Origin: Eucalyptus grandis
Lineage: Eukaryota > Streptophyta > Magnoliopsida > Myrtales > Myrtaceae
Direction of reading: 5' to 3'
DNA: 64,000 nucleotides
Assembly: GCF_016545825.1 (NCBI RefSeq)
Contig: NC_052614.1
Span: 17,254,559 to 17,318,558, forward strand
Under the pieces are notes generated by a model that was not told where the DNA came from, ran no database searches, and saw only the letters and a program-made list of their open reading frames with translations. A program made the translations under genes and the position numbers. Shown piece by piece: positions 23,601 through 35,155 of the stretch. Each line of letters opens with the position of its first letter. Position 1 is the stretch's first letter.

Positions 23601-26600
23601 AGCAAATCCAAACTGATGATCTTGCATACAGCCATGATGAAAAATAACAATCGAGATGTCATCTAGATATGCGGATCATTTTACTCATATGCCATCAAGA
23701 ACAAAGAAACTCAATTCGATGTTTGAATCCTGTTACCTTGAGGCTATAGATCATAGATAGATTGTCTTCTCTTAATTAGAACTTTGACAAACATTTACTT
23801 GTCAGTGAAGATTTGTTGCTATTTACTTGTGCATCTTGAGGAACAACTCCACAAAGTCTCATGGAAGGTCCAATGAAGGATCAGTTGCCTATTTGCAAGA
23901 CATAAAATATGGGCAACATGCACAATAACCAACCTATAAAGCTAGTTGAAAAGTTGGAAAAATCTTCTTTTCTTCCTTGTTTTCTCCAGAAACTGATTTT
24001 CCATTTAGAGTCACTAAACAAGAAACAAGAGCTTATCCGTCAACAACTTTTAACAACAATTCCCTCTGTCGTAATTAGAATACTTCCTCATTTTCCTTAG
24101 AAAATGTCCACATGTGGCTGCAAATCTTTTGTTTATTTTAAATTTTAACAGTGATATGAAGGAATTGAGGAGAAATTTTAACAGGGATTTCGCTTTGTCA
24201 TCAATAACTAGCCTGTTAATCACTAAAAAGTTTAGTCCATAACTAACAGCATGTCCATCTTAATTCCCAACAATGTTGAAAAGGAACTCGACCTATACCC
24301 ATATCTATCACCTCTATGCAAACCAATAGAAGTAGCACTGATGAAACTTTTTTTTTATTTTTTAATGTGAGGACCTCAACTACCTCCATGTGCATCTTAC
24401 AAGCCAAGACATCATTAGCGGCAGTTCCAACTCATTCACCTTTTTCTTGAGGTCATAGAATAATATAGTTGGACTTTTAGTGTCCTTTGTCTTGGTGCTG
24501 CATGTGAAATCTCATTAGCATCATTTAACCATGGTTGAAGCTTAAATTGTGTCCTGTGTTACAACAGTAACCCGTGAAAAAGTTTGAGCCCGCAGGTATT
24601 CACATACTTCATAAGTAAGAAAGTGAATCGCTTTTAATTTTTTTTTTTTCATTGTTCAAAGATAGCATATTCACCTCAGGTGAAGTTATCCGATAGAACC
24701 GCAGTGACACTGTATTCCAACATTGCATGCAGATATGCATTAAAAAAAGTTCCAACAGATAGAACAATCCATGCCATCCAGCTGAATGCGTGACTTCACT
24801 CTTCATTTAAAAGAAATTGGATGACATGAAGAGGATATAATAGAAACCTTCAATGAAGCTAGTTCCCGCAAACCTTTCTCAACTAAAAGCATGCTCTCAA
24901 TATTCAGCTCTCCAGAGTGCTCGTTTTTATCTCGTGGAAATCTGTCTCTTTCATTCATATTGTCATAAACTGCTCAATTAAAAGCACAAGTTGATACCAT
25001 GTCAGCAAGAAAGTCAATCCATTATATGTGACTTTCTCAGTATAGTGAGGGGTAAAAAGAACTAGTACTGAGAAAAAAAAGGGTTTACTATATGAATTCT
25101 TTTCTTTAGCTTTTTGCCCTGCAGCTAGTACAACTTCCATGGGAGAAGGGGCAAGGGATGACCAGTGTTCGTGCTTTGCTTCAGCGATTTCTGCATGAAT
25201 ACCTGCCATAAGATTTTAAGGAGACATTGAAGCTTTGAGGAATTTCTGCCGTCTTTCTAGGGCAAGTCTGTGAAAGCCATGCGAAGACAACTATAATTAT
25301 GTTATAGACACACTTTAACAAACAATCAGACTTTTCCAGTGTCAATCTTTTCTTTGGTCATTAATAAGATCGTCAGAGAATATTTCTATCTGCACAAAAA
25401 TATAAACAGTCCGTAAAAAATTTATTCTCAAACTCTCACTGTTGGACATCAAAGAACTCTAATCAGATAATAAGATCATGTTCTCTACTAGAAAGAACAA
25501 TGGAAGCAACAGCTTCCATCGGATGTAGGCACTAATTGAAATATATTGATAGCTCCTGGTTCAACGATATGGATAGCAAAGGACTTTGCACACCTACGAG
25601 GAATGCAAAAGCAGTATCCTCTCCTCGTGTACTTGTCACATTTTTGGTGTTTCTATGTGCCTTCTCCATGGAAGGCATGAGATAATCAGACTGATAAGCT
25701 CTCTTTTATTTTATGAGTAGTATTTGTGTTCCCTTTTAGCAGAGTTGCCTCTGGCATGCTCACAGAGAGTGTCATAGACTCATAGCTTCATCAATCATCC
25801 TAGCAGGATGAAGCAGTTTAAAACACACACACACACACACATGCAAGGAGTCCAGAAATTCCATTTAACAGAATGTTTTACATGACTTGACAAAATGAGT
25901 AGTTGCACCTCTGCTACAAATAAGTATAAATGATTCAAATTATCCAATTATAATGTAAAAAGTGGTATGTTCTCAGTTACGAGAATGACTTACCGTATTT
26001 AATACATAGACTCCAGTACCGAGCAAGCCAACATCTCTTTAGGACCACTTCCTCCTAAGATGACAATTAGCAGGAAAGGTTAGTTGGATGAATAAAATAA
26101 AACACATGAAAAATGCTTGATTTAACAACCATTTCTTCTCGGGTCAGTATGGTCCTCTGAGAAATTGTCTGAACTTCATGAAGCTTCTCCCATGCAGATG
26201 TTGCCTCATCCCTTGCTATCTACTCAAGATTCAGCACATAACAACATCAATAAGTTCATCAGCCTACTCCAAGAACTATAAGTAACTAACATGTAGCATG
26301 TATATTGAAGTTGAGAATACCTCAGCTTCAATTTGAAGATTAGCAATCTCTTCTGTTTTCCCTCCTTGAGTCTGTCCCGCATCTCTTAGAGCAGCCTACA
26401 AAAATTTCAGTACTGGTTAATGAAGGCTCTGGTCCTCCCTGTACCCCTCCAAAAAAAAAAAAAAAAAAAAAAAAAAAAGAAGTCCCCTCATGTATGAACT
26501 GAATGATTCATTACTGAGATAATATTTTGCAAGATTAGAACGATATTTTGCAAGATTTAAAACTGAACAAAAGTAACAAGTGCTGCATCCGCATTCATCC

Positions 26601-29600
26601 ACATGCCTGGCCATAACATTCTAAATGTTGTTGATCAAGCAAAGGATTGGCATGTAATTTCATCGAGTAAACAAATGCCTATGTCTGACTATTACGATCT
26701 AATCCCTACAATTGCTCTTCCTCTATTTACCTGGCGGAGAGTACACACAGCAGAGTTAGAACATTCTATACAGGGTTACCCAACATATCGTCAGAGTTCC
26801 TCTTAATGTTCCATAAGTAGATCTTTTTGTCCTTGCACCCCCTGCCCCCGGCCTAGATTTCTTCATGGCAAAGTGACACTTGGTGAAAAATCAGGCAAAA
26901 TTGAAGATTCAATTATCTTAGTAATCTTGGTCTAGAATATCTCTCCATCTTCTTAGCTTCCTTTCACTTGCTTCGTTTACATTTCTGCGTTGATATTATT
27001 CGTGTGTATGTCCTTACATGTCTTCCCCACAGACAAAGAGTCTCTAAAATAATGAGATGGCACAAACTCTGCTTTAGGAAGCAGAATCATGCCAGGGACA
27101 ATCTATATCGATCCATGTGGTAACATGCAATATTATCCATCTTCATGGGTGGTGCCCCTAAAACAAAGAAAAGGTCCCAAATATAAGGGCTTGAAAAGCT
27201 AAGCAAGGTAGAAAACAGACCTCCCTTTGCCGCAAGGCTGCTTCCTTTCTGAAGAGCTATCAAGAATAAAATGTTAGAGAGCATAAAAGTCGGCATCATC
27301 AAGAAACAACTCCGAAGACAATGACAGGCTTGCCTGCTCAAAAGACGAGCTTCCAAATTTACCCCTTCACCTAGAGAAGAAATCTGAGAAAAGAGATCCC
27401 ATAAGATATATACAAGAGGTCATTGACAATACACAAAATAGAGTGAACAAAGTACCACACCTGCTTCTCAAGCTGCCAAGCTTTATCCTCTGCTTCGTCA
27501 CACCTCTCTTCTGCAAGTTGAAGCTGGCAAGAGCAAGTATCTACCATCAAGATGGAGCTAGTAGAAATAAATAAAGAATAGAACTACAACCCCATGGATA
27601 TTTATCGTAGTCCTAAAGTACTTACAACTTGATGATGACTGAAATTGTACTTAAAGATACTGCATGAATTGAACTACCACTTTAATATTTCGAACTTACT
27701 GGCACTGCAGCATCTTGAAATAATGCCTGATAACTAGTATTATTTCCATTCACTTTACTCTCAAAATTACCTTAATTGACTCGGTCCTAAAAAGATAAGT
27801 CGATAGGGGGAAAAGGAACAAGCAACATTACCTTTTCAAGTAAGCTGTCATTCTCTTCTTGTAGCATATCAAGCTGAAGAAACAAACCAGACAAGCATAT
27901 TGATGTTCTAGTATAGCCTGGATGTGTTAAACAATTGCATTCTGCCTTGATATATGTGCAACCCATAATACGTCCATACCTCATCTTGTAAAGCAGAAGC
28001 AGATCGGTGATTGCTAGTCTCTTTTGTGCTCATGTTATCCCAATCCACAGACAATCTGCTGATAGAATGAAATCAAAAGGAATCAGCCATTTGGCTTATG
28101 AACTATATCAAACAATATAAACAATTAAGAACAAATATCTTCTTAATAGTCCCTAAAACCTACTAATAAAAGTACCACAAGAAATTTCAATTAATAAAAG
28201 CTCAAACATAGAGCAACAGTATTACAGTAACACAGCAAATTGGGCAACAAGTAGTTAAGGGTATTGTTTTTGTTGACATTTCAAAATTTGTTCTCGGTTG
28301 ACAGTGAGAAATATCTCAATGCGCAGTTGTTCTAGTTCCCCAATGTGCAGTTGCTTACATCGCAATGCCTGTGCTTCCAAAAGCCAAACAAGGGTATCCC
28401 AAACAAATAAAAGTTCTTTCGTCAATGAAACATTTGAGAAAACTCGTGTTGACCTCGAGTTTGATCTCTAATTAATGAGGAAGATAGCGGTAACAAAGCT
28501 TTCTAAGTGGCTAAATTTGCTAGCAAGGATTGGAGTAATACCTTTTGTCTCTGCGATGTTCAACTGGAGTCTCAGTTGGAATGACAGAGTAGGATGGCTT
28601 TAAAGATATCGGGACACTAGCAGGCACCATAGTCACTGTTTTAACTCCTAAAAATGGACGGCTACCTGATGTTGAACGAGCGGATGGAGGTTGTTCTGGG
28701 ATAGTTGACTGAGATGGCCTGCTCGTTACCACCACCGAGCGAGCAGGAAGAGATTGTTCGGCGGCGGCAGAGTGAAATGATTGAGTGGGAGTCGATATAT
28801 GAGCCAACGATGGTTGTTCTGTGTTAGCTGACTGGGGCAACCTGCCCGCCACCACGGAACGAGTAGGTTGAGATTGTTCAGCGGCAGCAGAATGAAATGA
28901 TTGAGTTGGAGTTGATATATGAGGCAGTGATGGTTGCTCTGCGTTAGCGGACTGCGGCGACCTGCCAACAACCACTGTGCGGCTCGGTTGAGATTGTTCA
29001 GCAGCAGCAGATTGAGCCGACCGAGTAGAAGTCGACATCCGAGCCAATGACAGTTGATCGATGGAGTTCACGGGCGGCGATGGTCGCCCAATTGCTGATG
29101 AACGTGCCGAATGTGGCTGCTCTACATGGGGACGAACTGACTGACACCAATCACAAACAGTCGGAAGTGAGCAACGACACTGAAAATACGCAACACAAAC
29201 ACGAGATATTGAAACATGTAATCCAGATAAGCGAGCCGAGCCAGCACATCCCTTACTGCAGTTAGTATGCTTGACCTCCAAACTATGCTAATTCAATACA
29301 CCCCATTTTCTCTGATGAACTCATTCAATATGCTTAGTCGACTTCTTCGAAGATTAATTTCATGATCTAAGTACCATTTGAAGAAAAGTTAAGAACTGCG
29401 CTCATACAGCTGGAAAACTACCACAAATATCGAATTCCAATCGACATAAATAGTCCAGCCAAGTGAATACCATCGGCGAGCGACCCCGTGGAGCACGTCC
29501 GCCGGCCAGCCCTATGCTTCCGGCACCGCTGGCCGGAGTGTACTCGTACGAGAGGTCATCATCCTCGTCATCCTCATCGTCGCCGAGCTGATGCGCCATC

Positions 29601-29767
29601 ACCTGGGCGAGCCTCTGGGCGGCGGCTTTCGTCTGCGCCTTCTTCATGTACCCCGTGGAGCCCGACCGCGCGTGCCGGTGGAGCGGCGACCTGGTCGGGG
29701 ACGCCGACCCTCCCGGCGTCCCGGGGTTGCTCTGCTGCCTGACGTACAGAGGCCTCATCCGGTCCAT
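20679..29767 (-). CDS. SCD2-like coiled-coil protein (full gene)
   Basis: Predicted 672 aa in 17 exons: 29471-29767, 28542-29140, 27980-28055, 27832-27873, 27461-27523, 27334-27383, 27221-27248, 26321-26395, 26130-26219, 25994-26054, 25089-25202, 24848-24969, 23383-23452, 23096-23143, 22049-22089, 21363-21489, 20679-20794. The protein resembles Arabidopsis STOMATAL CYTOKINESIS DEFECTIVE 2, which with SCD1 acts in clathrin-linked trafficking, exocytosis and cytokinesis. Family marks: start [21 protein letters not shown] plus an acidic DDEDDEDDD run, a coiled coil ([14 protein letters not shown] onward), [62 protein letters not shown] and [20 protein letters not shown]. Residues about 117-255 are a Ser/Pro/Gln repeat region. 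Intron 6 is GC-AG. Exon 2 may begin at 29140 or 29179, and exon 3 has a CAGCAG double acceptor. The first ten exons lie in duplicated DNA. Confidence 0.9.
27249..27333 (-). other. GC-AG intron (SCD2-like intron 6)
   Basis: Exon 6 ends AGCAG and the intron begins GCAAGC, the usual context of GC donors. The acceptor is CTCTTCAG. Splicing joins LLSR to KEAALRQRE in frame, as in the family; no nearby GT gives that join. In the orphan copy the same donor reads ACAAGC. Confidence 0.85.
28660..29089 (-). repeat. Coding minisatellite, 40-aa (120-bp) units in SCD2-like exon 2
   Basis: Three full units and a partial one encode variants of [18 protein letters not shown] followed by [19 protein letters not shown]. 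Units 2 and 3 are nearly identical. The orphan copy has exactly one unit (120 bp) less. Confidence 0.92.
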
Positions 29768-32700
29768 CTAGATCGAACGAATCGGTCACACAGAAGCAAA
29801 ACTCGACTCGAACAGCGGCTCATGCAGGCAATTCTCGCTCGCGAACGTCGCGAAATAGCAAGAGATCGTCAGGAAACGCTCGGAACCGACGGCTAAAGCA
29901 GAGCGGGAAGCCACCTTCTCGCTCACGCGATCCGCGAACGCGGCGGCGCGAATGCCGATTTCGACGAGGACGCGATCGACGGAACGACGATCCTAATCAT
30001 CTCGACGAACATTACTTTTTCGAAAGGAGAAGCGACGACCGATGCGTCAGCCTCGATGCCGTCGAACGCTCGGGAGGATTCGTACGTCGTTCACCATTTT
30101 CGATCGATCGATCGTCTGAGAATCCGTCGGGTTTCGCCCGGCTAAAGCGGGATCGGAAAACGCGAAGATCCTATCGTCGAGGGAGGGGAAAAAGCTGAAC
30201 CGAGATGGAAGACGAAGAAGAGCCGTGGCGACGAGCTGTTTTAACGGGCGCGAAGATGGGGCCCAGCGATTTCCCTCCCGCCCTGCCGCGGATGGCGCCA
30301 TTTGTGCTGGAGGAGAAAATTTGGCGGAGCGATGCGGTGCCACGTCAGCCCCCGACGCATCAGGGCCCTTGATATTGACGGGTCCCGCATGGGACATCCG
30401 TGATTTCGCGGGCCCGGGATGTATTTGACTGACGTGTGTCCCACGCTTTTCCATATTAAGGATGGTGACACAAAGTTAATTGTAACCCATGAATTTTAAT
30501 TCTGTATCAAATACCATCCTTAAACTTTTAATTATTCAATATAATTTTTAAAATTTTGACATGTATTTAATTTTGTACGTGAAAATATTCAATATTATTA
30601 AACGTTTTCATGTAGTCCAATAACTAAATTGAATACCTACTAAAAGTTAAAAACAATGTTACACGTCAATCTAAATTTCAATGACTATATTGAATAAATT
30701 TAAAATTAGGATCATATTCAAATTCACAAGTCATTTATATCATTTTATCCTCTATATTACAACAAGAATATGGGCAGAAATATCATAAAACACATCATAT
30801 TCTTTTTCCAAAAAGAAAAATTGCACCCAATACCAATGTTTATCATGTATCAATTTTTCTTTTGTCACGGTGAGCATCGGCAAAAATGAAAAACATAATA
30901 TGAGTACCTTTTTTAGTTCGGGGCATGGTTAGATGTAAAAAATGTGTCAATTTCGTACATGACAACTATACTCTCGCGTTGTAATTATGTGCTCGATTTT
31001 AGGGATTAAGCATACAACACAGATTCGATATTCACCCCCATCGAATACAAACAGATTGGATGGCTATGCTGAATCATTGTAAAAATCCTCTCTAGTGATT
31101 AAGGTTTGCGTTTATTTGTATTTTTATTCAAAAATTGTTCAAATGAATAGAAATATAAAAAAAGAAAAACTATTTCTCGTTCCGAGAACAATTTTTACCA
31201 GAAAAATGTGTTTAGTAAATTTGTTCGGGAATTAAAAAAAAACCGAAACATGTTTGGTAAATTTATGTTTTTTTTTTTCTTTTAATTTTTTAATTTTTTT
31301 TTCTTTCTTTTTTCTTCTTTTGGCTGGTCGTCGGCCTCGCGCATGGCCAGCGACCCGCCGACGAGGGCCGGCGACCTCGCCCAGCCACAATGGGGCCCAC
31401 CGGCGAGGCTGAGCCTCACAGTGGTTGGGCAAGACTCGGGCTCACCTTAGCTGGGCGAGCTCACGATCCAATCAACGGGGAAAGCTATGAAGTAAGCAAG
31501 TCATCGACCATGCCAGCCAGGTATGAGAGTGGAGTTCAGGATCCAATCAACGGGGAAAGCTATGAAGTCGGTGATGAAACTTCCAAACTCCACGTGCTCC
31601 ACGTGTTCAACTCTGAGCGGAGATCTGTTGTTGAAGAACTGTTATTCTGTTTTGGCTTGTCCAACAGAATGAGCAACGGTTTTCCTTTTCTGTTTGTATC
31701 AGTCGGTTTCTTCTTTTATCAGTTGGTTTTTACTTCTTCGGAATGTGTATGTACTATATGAAGGAAAACAGAGCAAGCTGGAATGTATGCTCTCAGATGA
31801 ACACTTTGTCTTGAATACAGAAAGAAGAAAGCTCAAACTCCTCGATCATTTCTCATCTTCCTTTCTTTCTTTCACTCTGATTCATCTTCACAACCACCCC
31901 CCGCGGCGGAAGAAGAGAAAACGGCAAGCTCACGCTAATCCTCCCTCTCGCCTTAAATCCCCACGCCCTCCCTCCCTCCCTCTCTCGTCCGCTCCCCCGC
32001 CCGCGTCGTTTCTCGAGTCCTTCTTCCGCCGCCTCGTCGCCGGCCCAACGCGCGGCAACGCCTCCGTCCGGCGGCCGGCCGCCTCGAAACCGCGTCGTCT
32101 TTCCCGCGCCTCGCAGCGAGTTCGAGCCGGATGGCCCCGTAATCCGCCGGGTTTCCGTTTGGAATTTCTTTTTTTTTTTTTTTTTTTTTTTTTGGGCCCG
32201 GCTCGTGATCGCGCGGGGATCGGGAGCTCTGTCGAGCGAGCTGAGTTCGAGGCGAGCCGGAATCCGAGTTGGACGCGGCTTGATCCGAGATTCGTGCGGC
32301 GATTCTGTCTCGGCTCGGTCTTCGAAGCGGTCGACTTCGAGTTCGGGCTGTTGCGATTCTTCTCGCTGGTGAACGCGTTTTCTTCGCCTTCAGTCGTTGT
32401 TCGGAGTCTTCTTTGAGCGTTGACTACCGAGCTCTTTAGTTGAGCTCGCTTTATTAGCTTTGCAGTTTGTCGGTACCGGTGCTCGTCGTCCTCCGATTGT
32501 GCTTTTCGAATTCGCATGGAGACGTTGCATGTTGTTTCTTGAGTTTTCCGGATTGTAGATTGATAACCGTAGAAGTTGACGACAGCGTTGATGGCGTGAT
32601 TGGGACGGTGTTGTTCTGAATTAGGATCGATTTGTCGCGACCTTTTTTACTTTATAGCCTTTCGTTGCGTCCATGGTGATCTCGGTTCTGGAAATGATAG

Positions 32701-32977
32701 AGGAGTAACGGAGCTCCTTTTTGTTCCTACGGATTAGGCAGTCGAAAAGAGATGAATCGGTCTTTCTACCTGCGCTGTTCTGATCTCGGTTCTTATGTGT
32801 GATTATCAGACGTTTTCATTTGTCGATGGCCTTTTCCAGTTTTCCATTGTTTAATCAATGGCAGGATCTTATTCGCAATTTTAAATTCTCAATTTGCGGA
32901 GGAGGAGATCGGGGGAATCCATTGGTGGCTCTTGATGCTAAGAAGAGTTGTTGTGAATCTGGATTCTCTGAGTGCAC
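29768..32977. other. Divergent promoter region between SCD2-like and VAP copy 1
   Basis: SCD2 (minus) and VAP (plus) start head-to-head 3.2 kb apart. From 29768 to 31100 the sequence matches unit 2 (42200-43521). From 31102 to about 31893 it does not; this part includes a GC-rich stretch, a 29-bp direct repeat (31465 and 31539, GATCCAATCAACGGGGAAAG...) and an LTR-like piece. Homology resumes at about 31900 with the VAP leader, a GC-rich Ser/Pro-type open stretch, an intron-like region and an expanded poly-T at 32167-32193 absent from unit 2. Confidence 0.6.
31626..31892 (+). mobile_element. Possible Copia-type solo LTR or LTR fragment
   Basis: The 267-bp segment starts TGTTGTTGAAGAAC, contains ACTATATGAAGG and ends CATCTTCACA, giving TG...CA ends like the clearer LTR at 37371-38022. 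No target-site duplication is seen (AGATC before, ACCAC after), so it may be truncated or rearranged. Confidence 0.35.
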
Positions 32978-34537
32978 ATGGAGAAGCAGCTTCTGGACAT
33001 TCAGCCTCGTGAACTCAAATTTATATGTAAGGCTCTGGGAATTAGATACATACACAATGCTAGCTTCTTCCAATAAATCTGCTTAGGGAGGAATATACAG
33101 TGGGAACAATACTTGTAATATTGAAGGATTTTGCCAAAAGTAGCAAACCTTTTATTCCGCATGTATGCTTCTGAAATTGTCAATGTTTGGTATCCTCTAT
33201 TATGAATTTTGCATTGAGATTATTTGGTCTCTGCTTTGCCTCTTCTTTTTCTTCTCGTGCTTTTTGAAGTTAACCCGCACAAAGCTGAGGAACGTGAACT
33301 GATTACTGCTTATCCATTTCTCTCGTTGCTAGTTGAGCTGAAGAAGCAAAGCACGTGTACCATCCGACTCGTGAATCGTTCTCACCAATATGTCGCTTTT
33401 AAGGTAAAATAACCCATCATGTGACAGTGTTTCGGTAGCTTAATATTGCCAGGATTCAAAATCTGAATACGAAGTGATCTGAAACTGGAAACTACTACTG
33501 TGGCAGGTCAAAACTACATCTCCAAAGAAATACTCTGTTCGACCAATAGCTGGAATTATTGCCCCAGAATCTTCATGCAAGTTCAATGGTATGCCATCCT
33601 TTCGACATTTACTATGAAACCGGTGCATATGTCTGGTCATCTTGTTGAAATGCCTGAGTTTTAGGTAAGGATGGGTATATTGGTATCTGACTGAAGCACA
33701 CGCAAGAAGTTATTAGGAGTTTCCAAGTTTACGATTTTAATTGTTTAAATGCCATGATTGTGGAGAAGGAATAATCAAATGTTTACTATTTGAAACATTT
33801 GATCTATGATTAAAAGATGTGGGGTTCTCTCCTCCTATAGAAATTGTGAGTTGGACGTTAGAGAGGATTGAGTATTAAAATCACAGATATATCAACAGGA
33901 TTTTCATGGGTGCTAATTTTTATTTCACCTGTTTCTTTTCACATTGCTTAGAAATTCAAATCGTCCATTCAAAGATTTTGCATCCTCGTGGAACAGAAAT
34001 GAGCGGAATATGTTAGTGATATTGCATATCGGACATGTTCAGTTCTTTGGCTTCTTTTTGTTTTGGTGAGGATTATCATGCCGTACTGGTCAGTAAATAA
34101 AACCAAGACCATATTAGACCACTAAGATTGATATTTGGCATTTCAGTGGTAATGCTGAGTTTCTTACCATGTATGTCGTGTCAATTGTAGTTAAAATGCA
34201 AGCTCAACGTACTGCTCCCGCGGATATGAAATGCAAAGACAAGTTCTTAATCCAAGGAACCGTTGTTCCTCCTGGTACAACAGACGAGGACATCACATCT
34301 GCCATGGTACGGGTTATTCTTTTCGCGAGCCCAAATTTTATTATTTTGTTGCTTTCTCATTTGTGTGTCCATCAGTTTGCAAAGGATGAAGGCAGGTATG
34401 TAGAAGAGAACAAACTCCGGGTGTCCCTCATCAGTCCGCCTCATTCACCAAACTTGTCACCAATCAATGGGACATTTACGCTGGGTCTAAATGAAGCTTC
34501 AGTTAAAAAAGAGGAAGAATTGAGTGGAGTTGACTTC

Positions 34538-34732
34538 TTCTATTCAGAGCCCATGGTGCCCATGGTAAGATTGGGAAGAAAAGCCGTCATTATTTTTCTC
34601 CTTATTTTCCATCATTAAACATGAAGAATCTGGTTTTCTGGGTTTGGGTCTTCCCCTCCTCCTTTTTGAGGTAAACCATTTGAACTGCTATTGAGGTTAA
34701 ATTTTCATCAGGTGGCTAAGCCTGTTGACTTC
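34538..34732. mobile_element. 195-bp insertion with 9-bp target-site duplication in VAP copy 1
   Basis: GTTGACTTC occurs at 34529-34537 and again at 34724-34732, bracketing DNA absent from unit 2, where the exon is continuous. Nine-base duplications are typical of Mutator-like elements, but I see no clear terminal inverted repeats. The insert supplies its own donor (ATG|GTAAGA at 34565) and acceptor (CATCAG|GTG at 34711). Confidence 0.7.
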
Positions 34733-34768
34733 ATCAACATATTAAACAATGGGGACTTGCATGTGGAA

Positions 34769-35068
34769 AAGGATGTAAAGTCAGAGGAGAAAAGGAACCT
34801 AGCAGAGGTGATTGTGATGAAAGCGGCAAAAGATGTAAAGTCAGAGGAGAAAAATAACTTAGAGGAGGAGATTGTTGTAAAGACAGCAAAGGATGTGAAG
34901 TTAGAGGAGGAAAAGAACTTACCAGAGGAGACTGTGATGAAAGCAGCGAGGGATGTGAAATCCGAAGAGAGAGAAAGCTTGGCAGAGGAGATTGTGATGA
35001 AGGCAGCAAAGGATGTGAAGTCAGACGATAAAAACAACTTGGCGGAGGAGATTGTGGTGGAGAAGGCA
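34769..35068 (+). repeat. Coding minisatellite in VAP copy 1, five 60-bp units
   Basis: Five in-frame 20-aa units like KDVKSEEKNNLEEEIVVKTA. Unit number and order match VAP copy 2, so the array predates the duplication. Confidence 0.93.
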
Positions 35069-35155
35069 AAGGATGTCGCGTCGCAGCCATTTGTGACCAC
35101 AAATATGGAGGAAGTGAGTTTATCCAGAGATGTGGAGGAGATAAAGTCAAACTAA

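Larger units (their letters stand above)
32978..35155 (+). pseudogene. VAP27-2-like gene, copy 1 (tail anchor lost)
   Basis: Exons 32978-33026, 33333-33403, 33507-33588, 34191-34306, 34376-34564, 34712-35155 give a possible 316-aa protein. VAP proteins sit on the ER and bind FFAT-motif partners through an N-terminal MSP domain; that domain is complete here (ELKFIFELKKQ, FKVKTTSPKKYSVRP, CKDKFLIQG). A 195-bp insert splits exon 5 and must be spliced (GTAAGA...CATCAG) to keep the frame. A one-base deletion near 35150 makes an early TAA after EEIKSN. The donor that should follow has mutated from GTTAGT to CTTAAT. The coiled-coil exon survives as a relic (35545-35622) and the transmembrane exon is deleted. 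A transcript could at best encode a soluble MSP protein. Confidence 0.85.

Noticed and set aside
31694..32416. 240-codon plus-strand ORF upstream of VAP copy 1 and its counterpart at 47969-48730 (253 codons)
   Set aside because: Both run through the GC-rich leader, are Ser/Pro/Arg rich, include poly-T or CT tracts, differ in frame content at their starts, and match no family. They fit chance open frames in VAP 5' UTR DNA.
34708..35150. Long minus-strand ORFs opposite the VAP repeats (also 50822-51357)
   Set aside because: Periodic mirror images of the Lys/Glu minisatellite; antisense shadows of a clear coding region.
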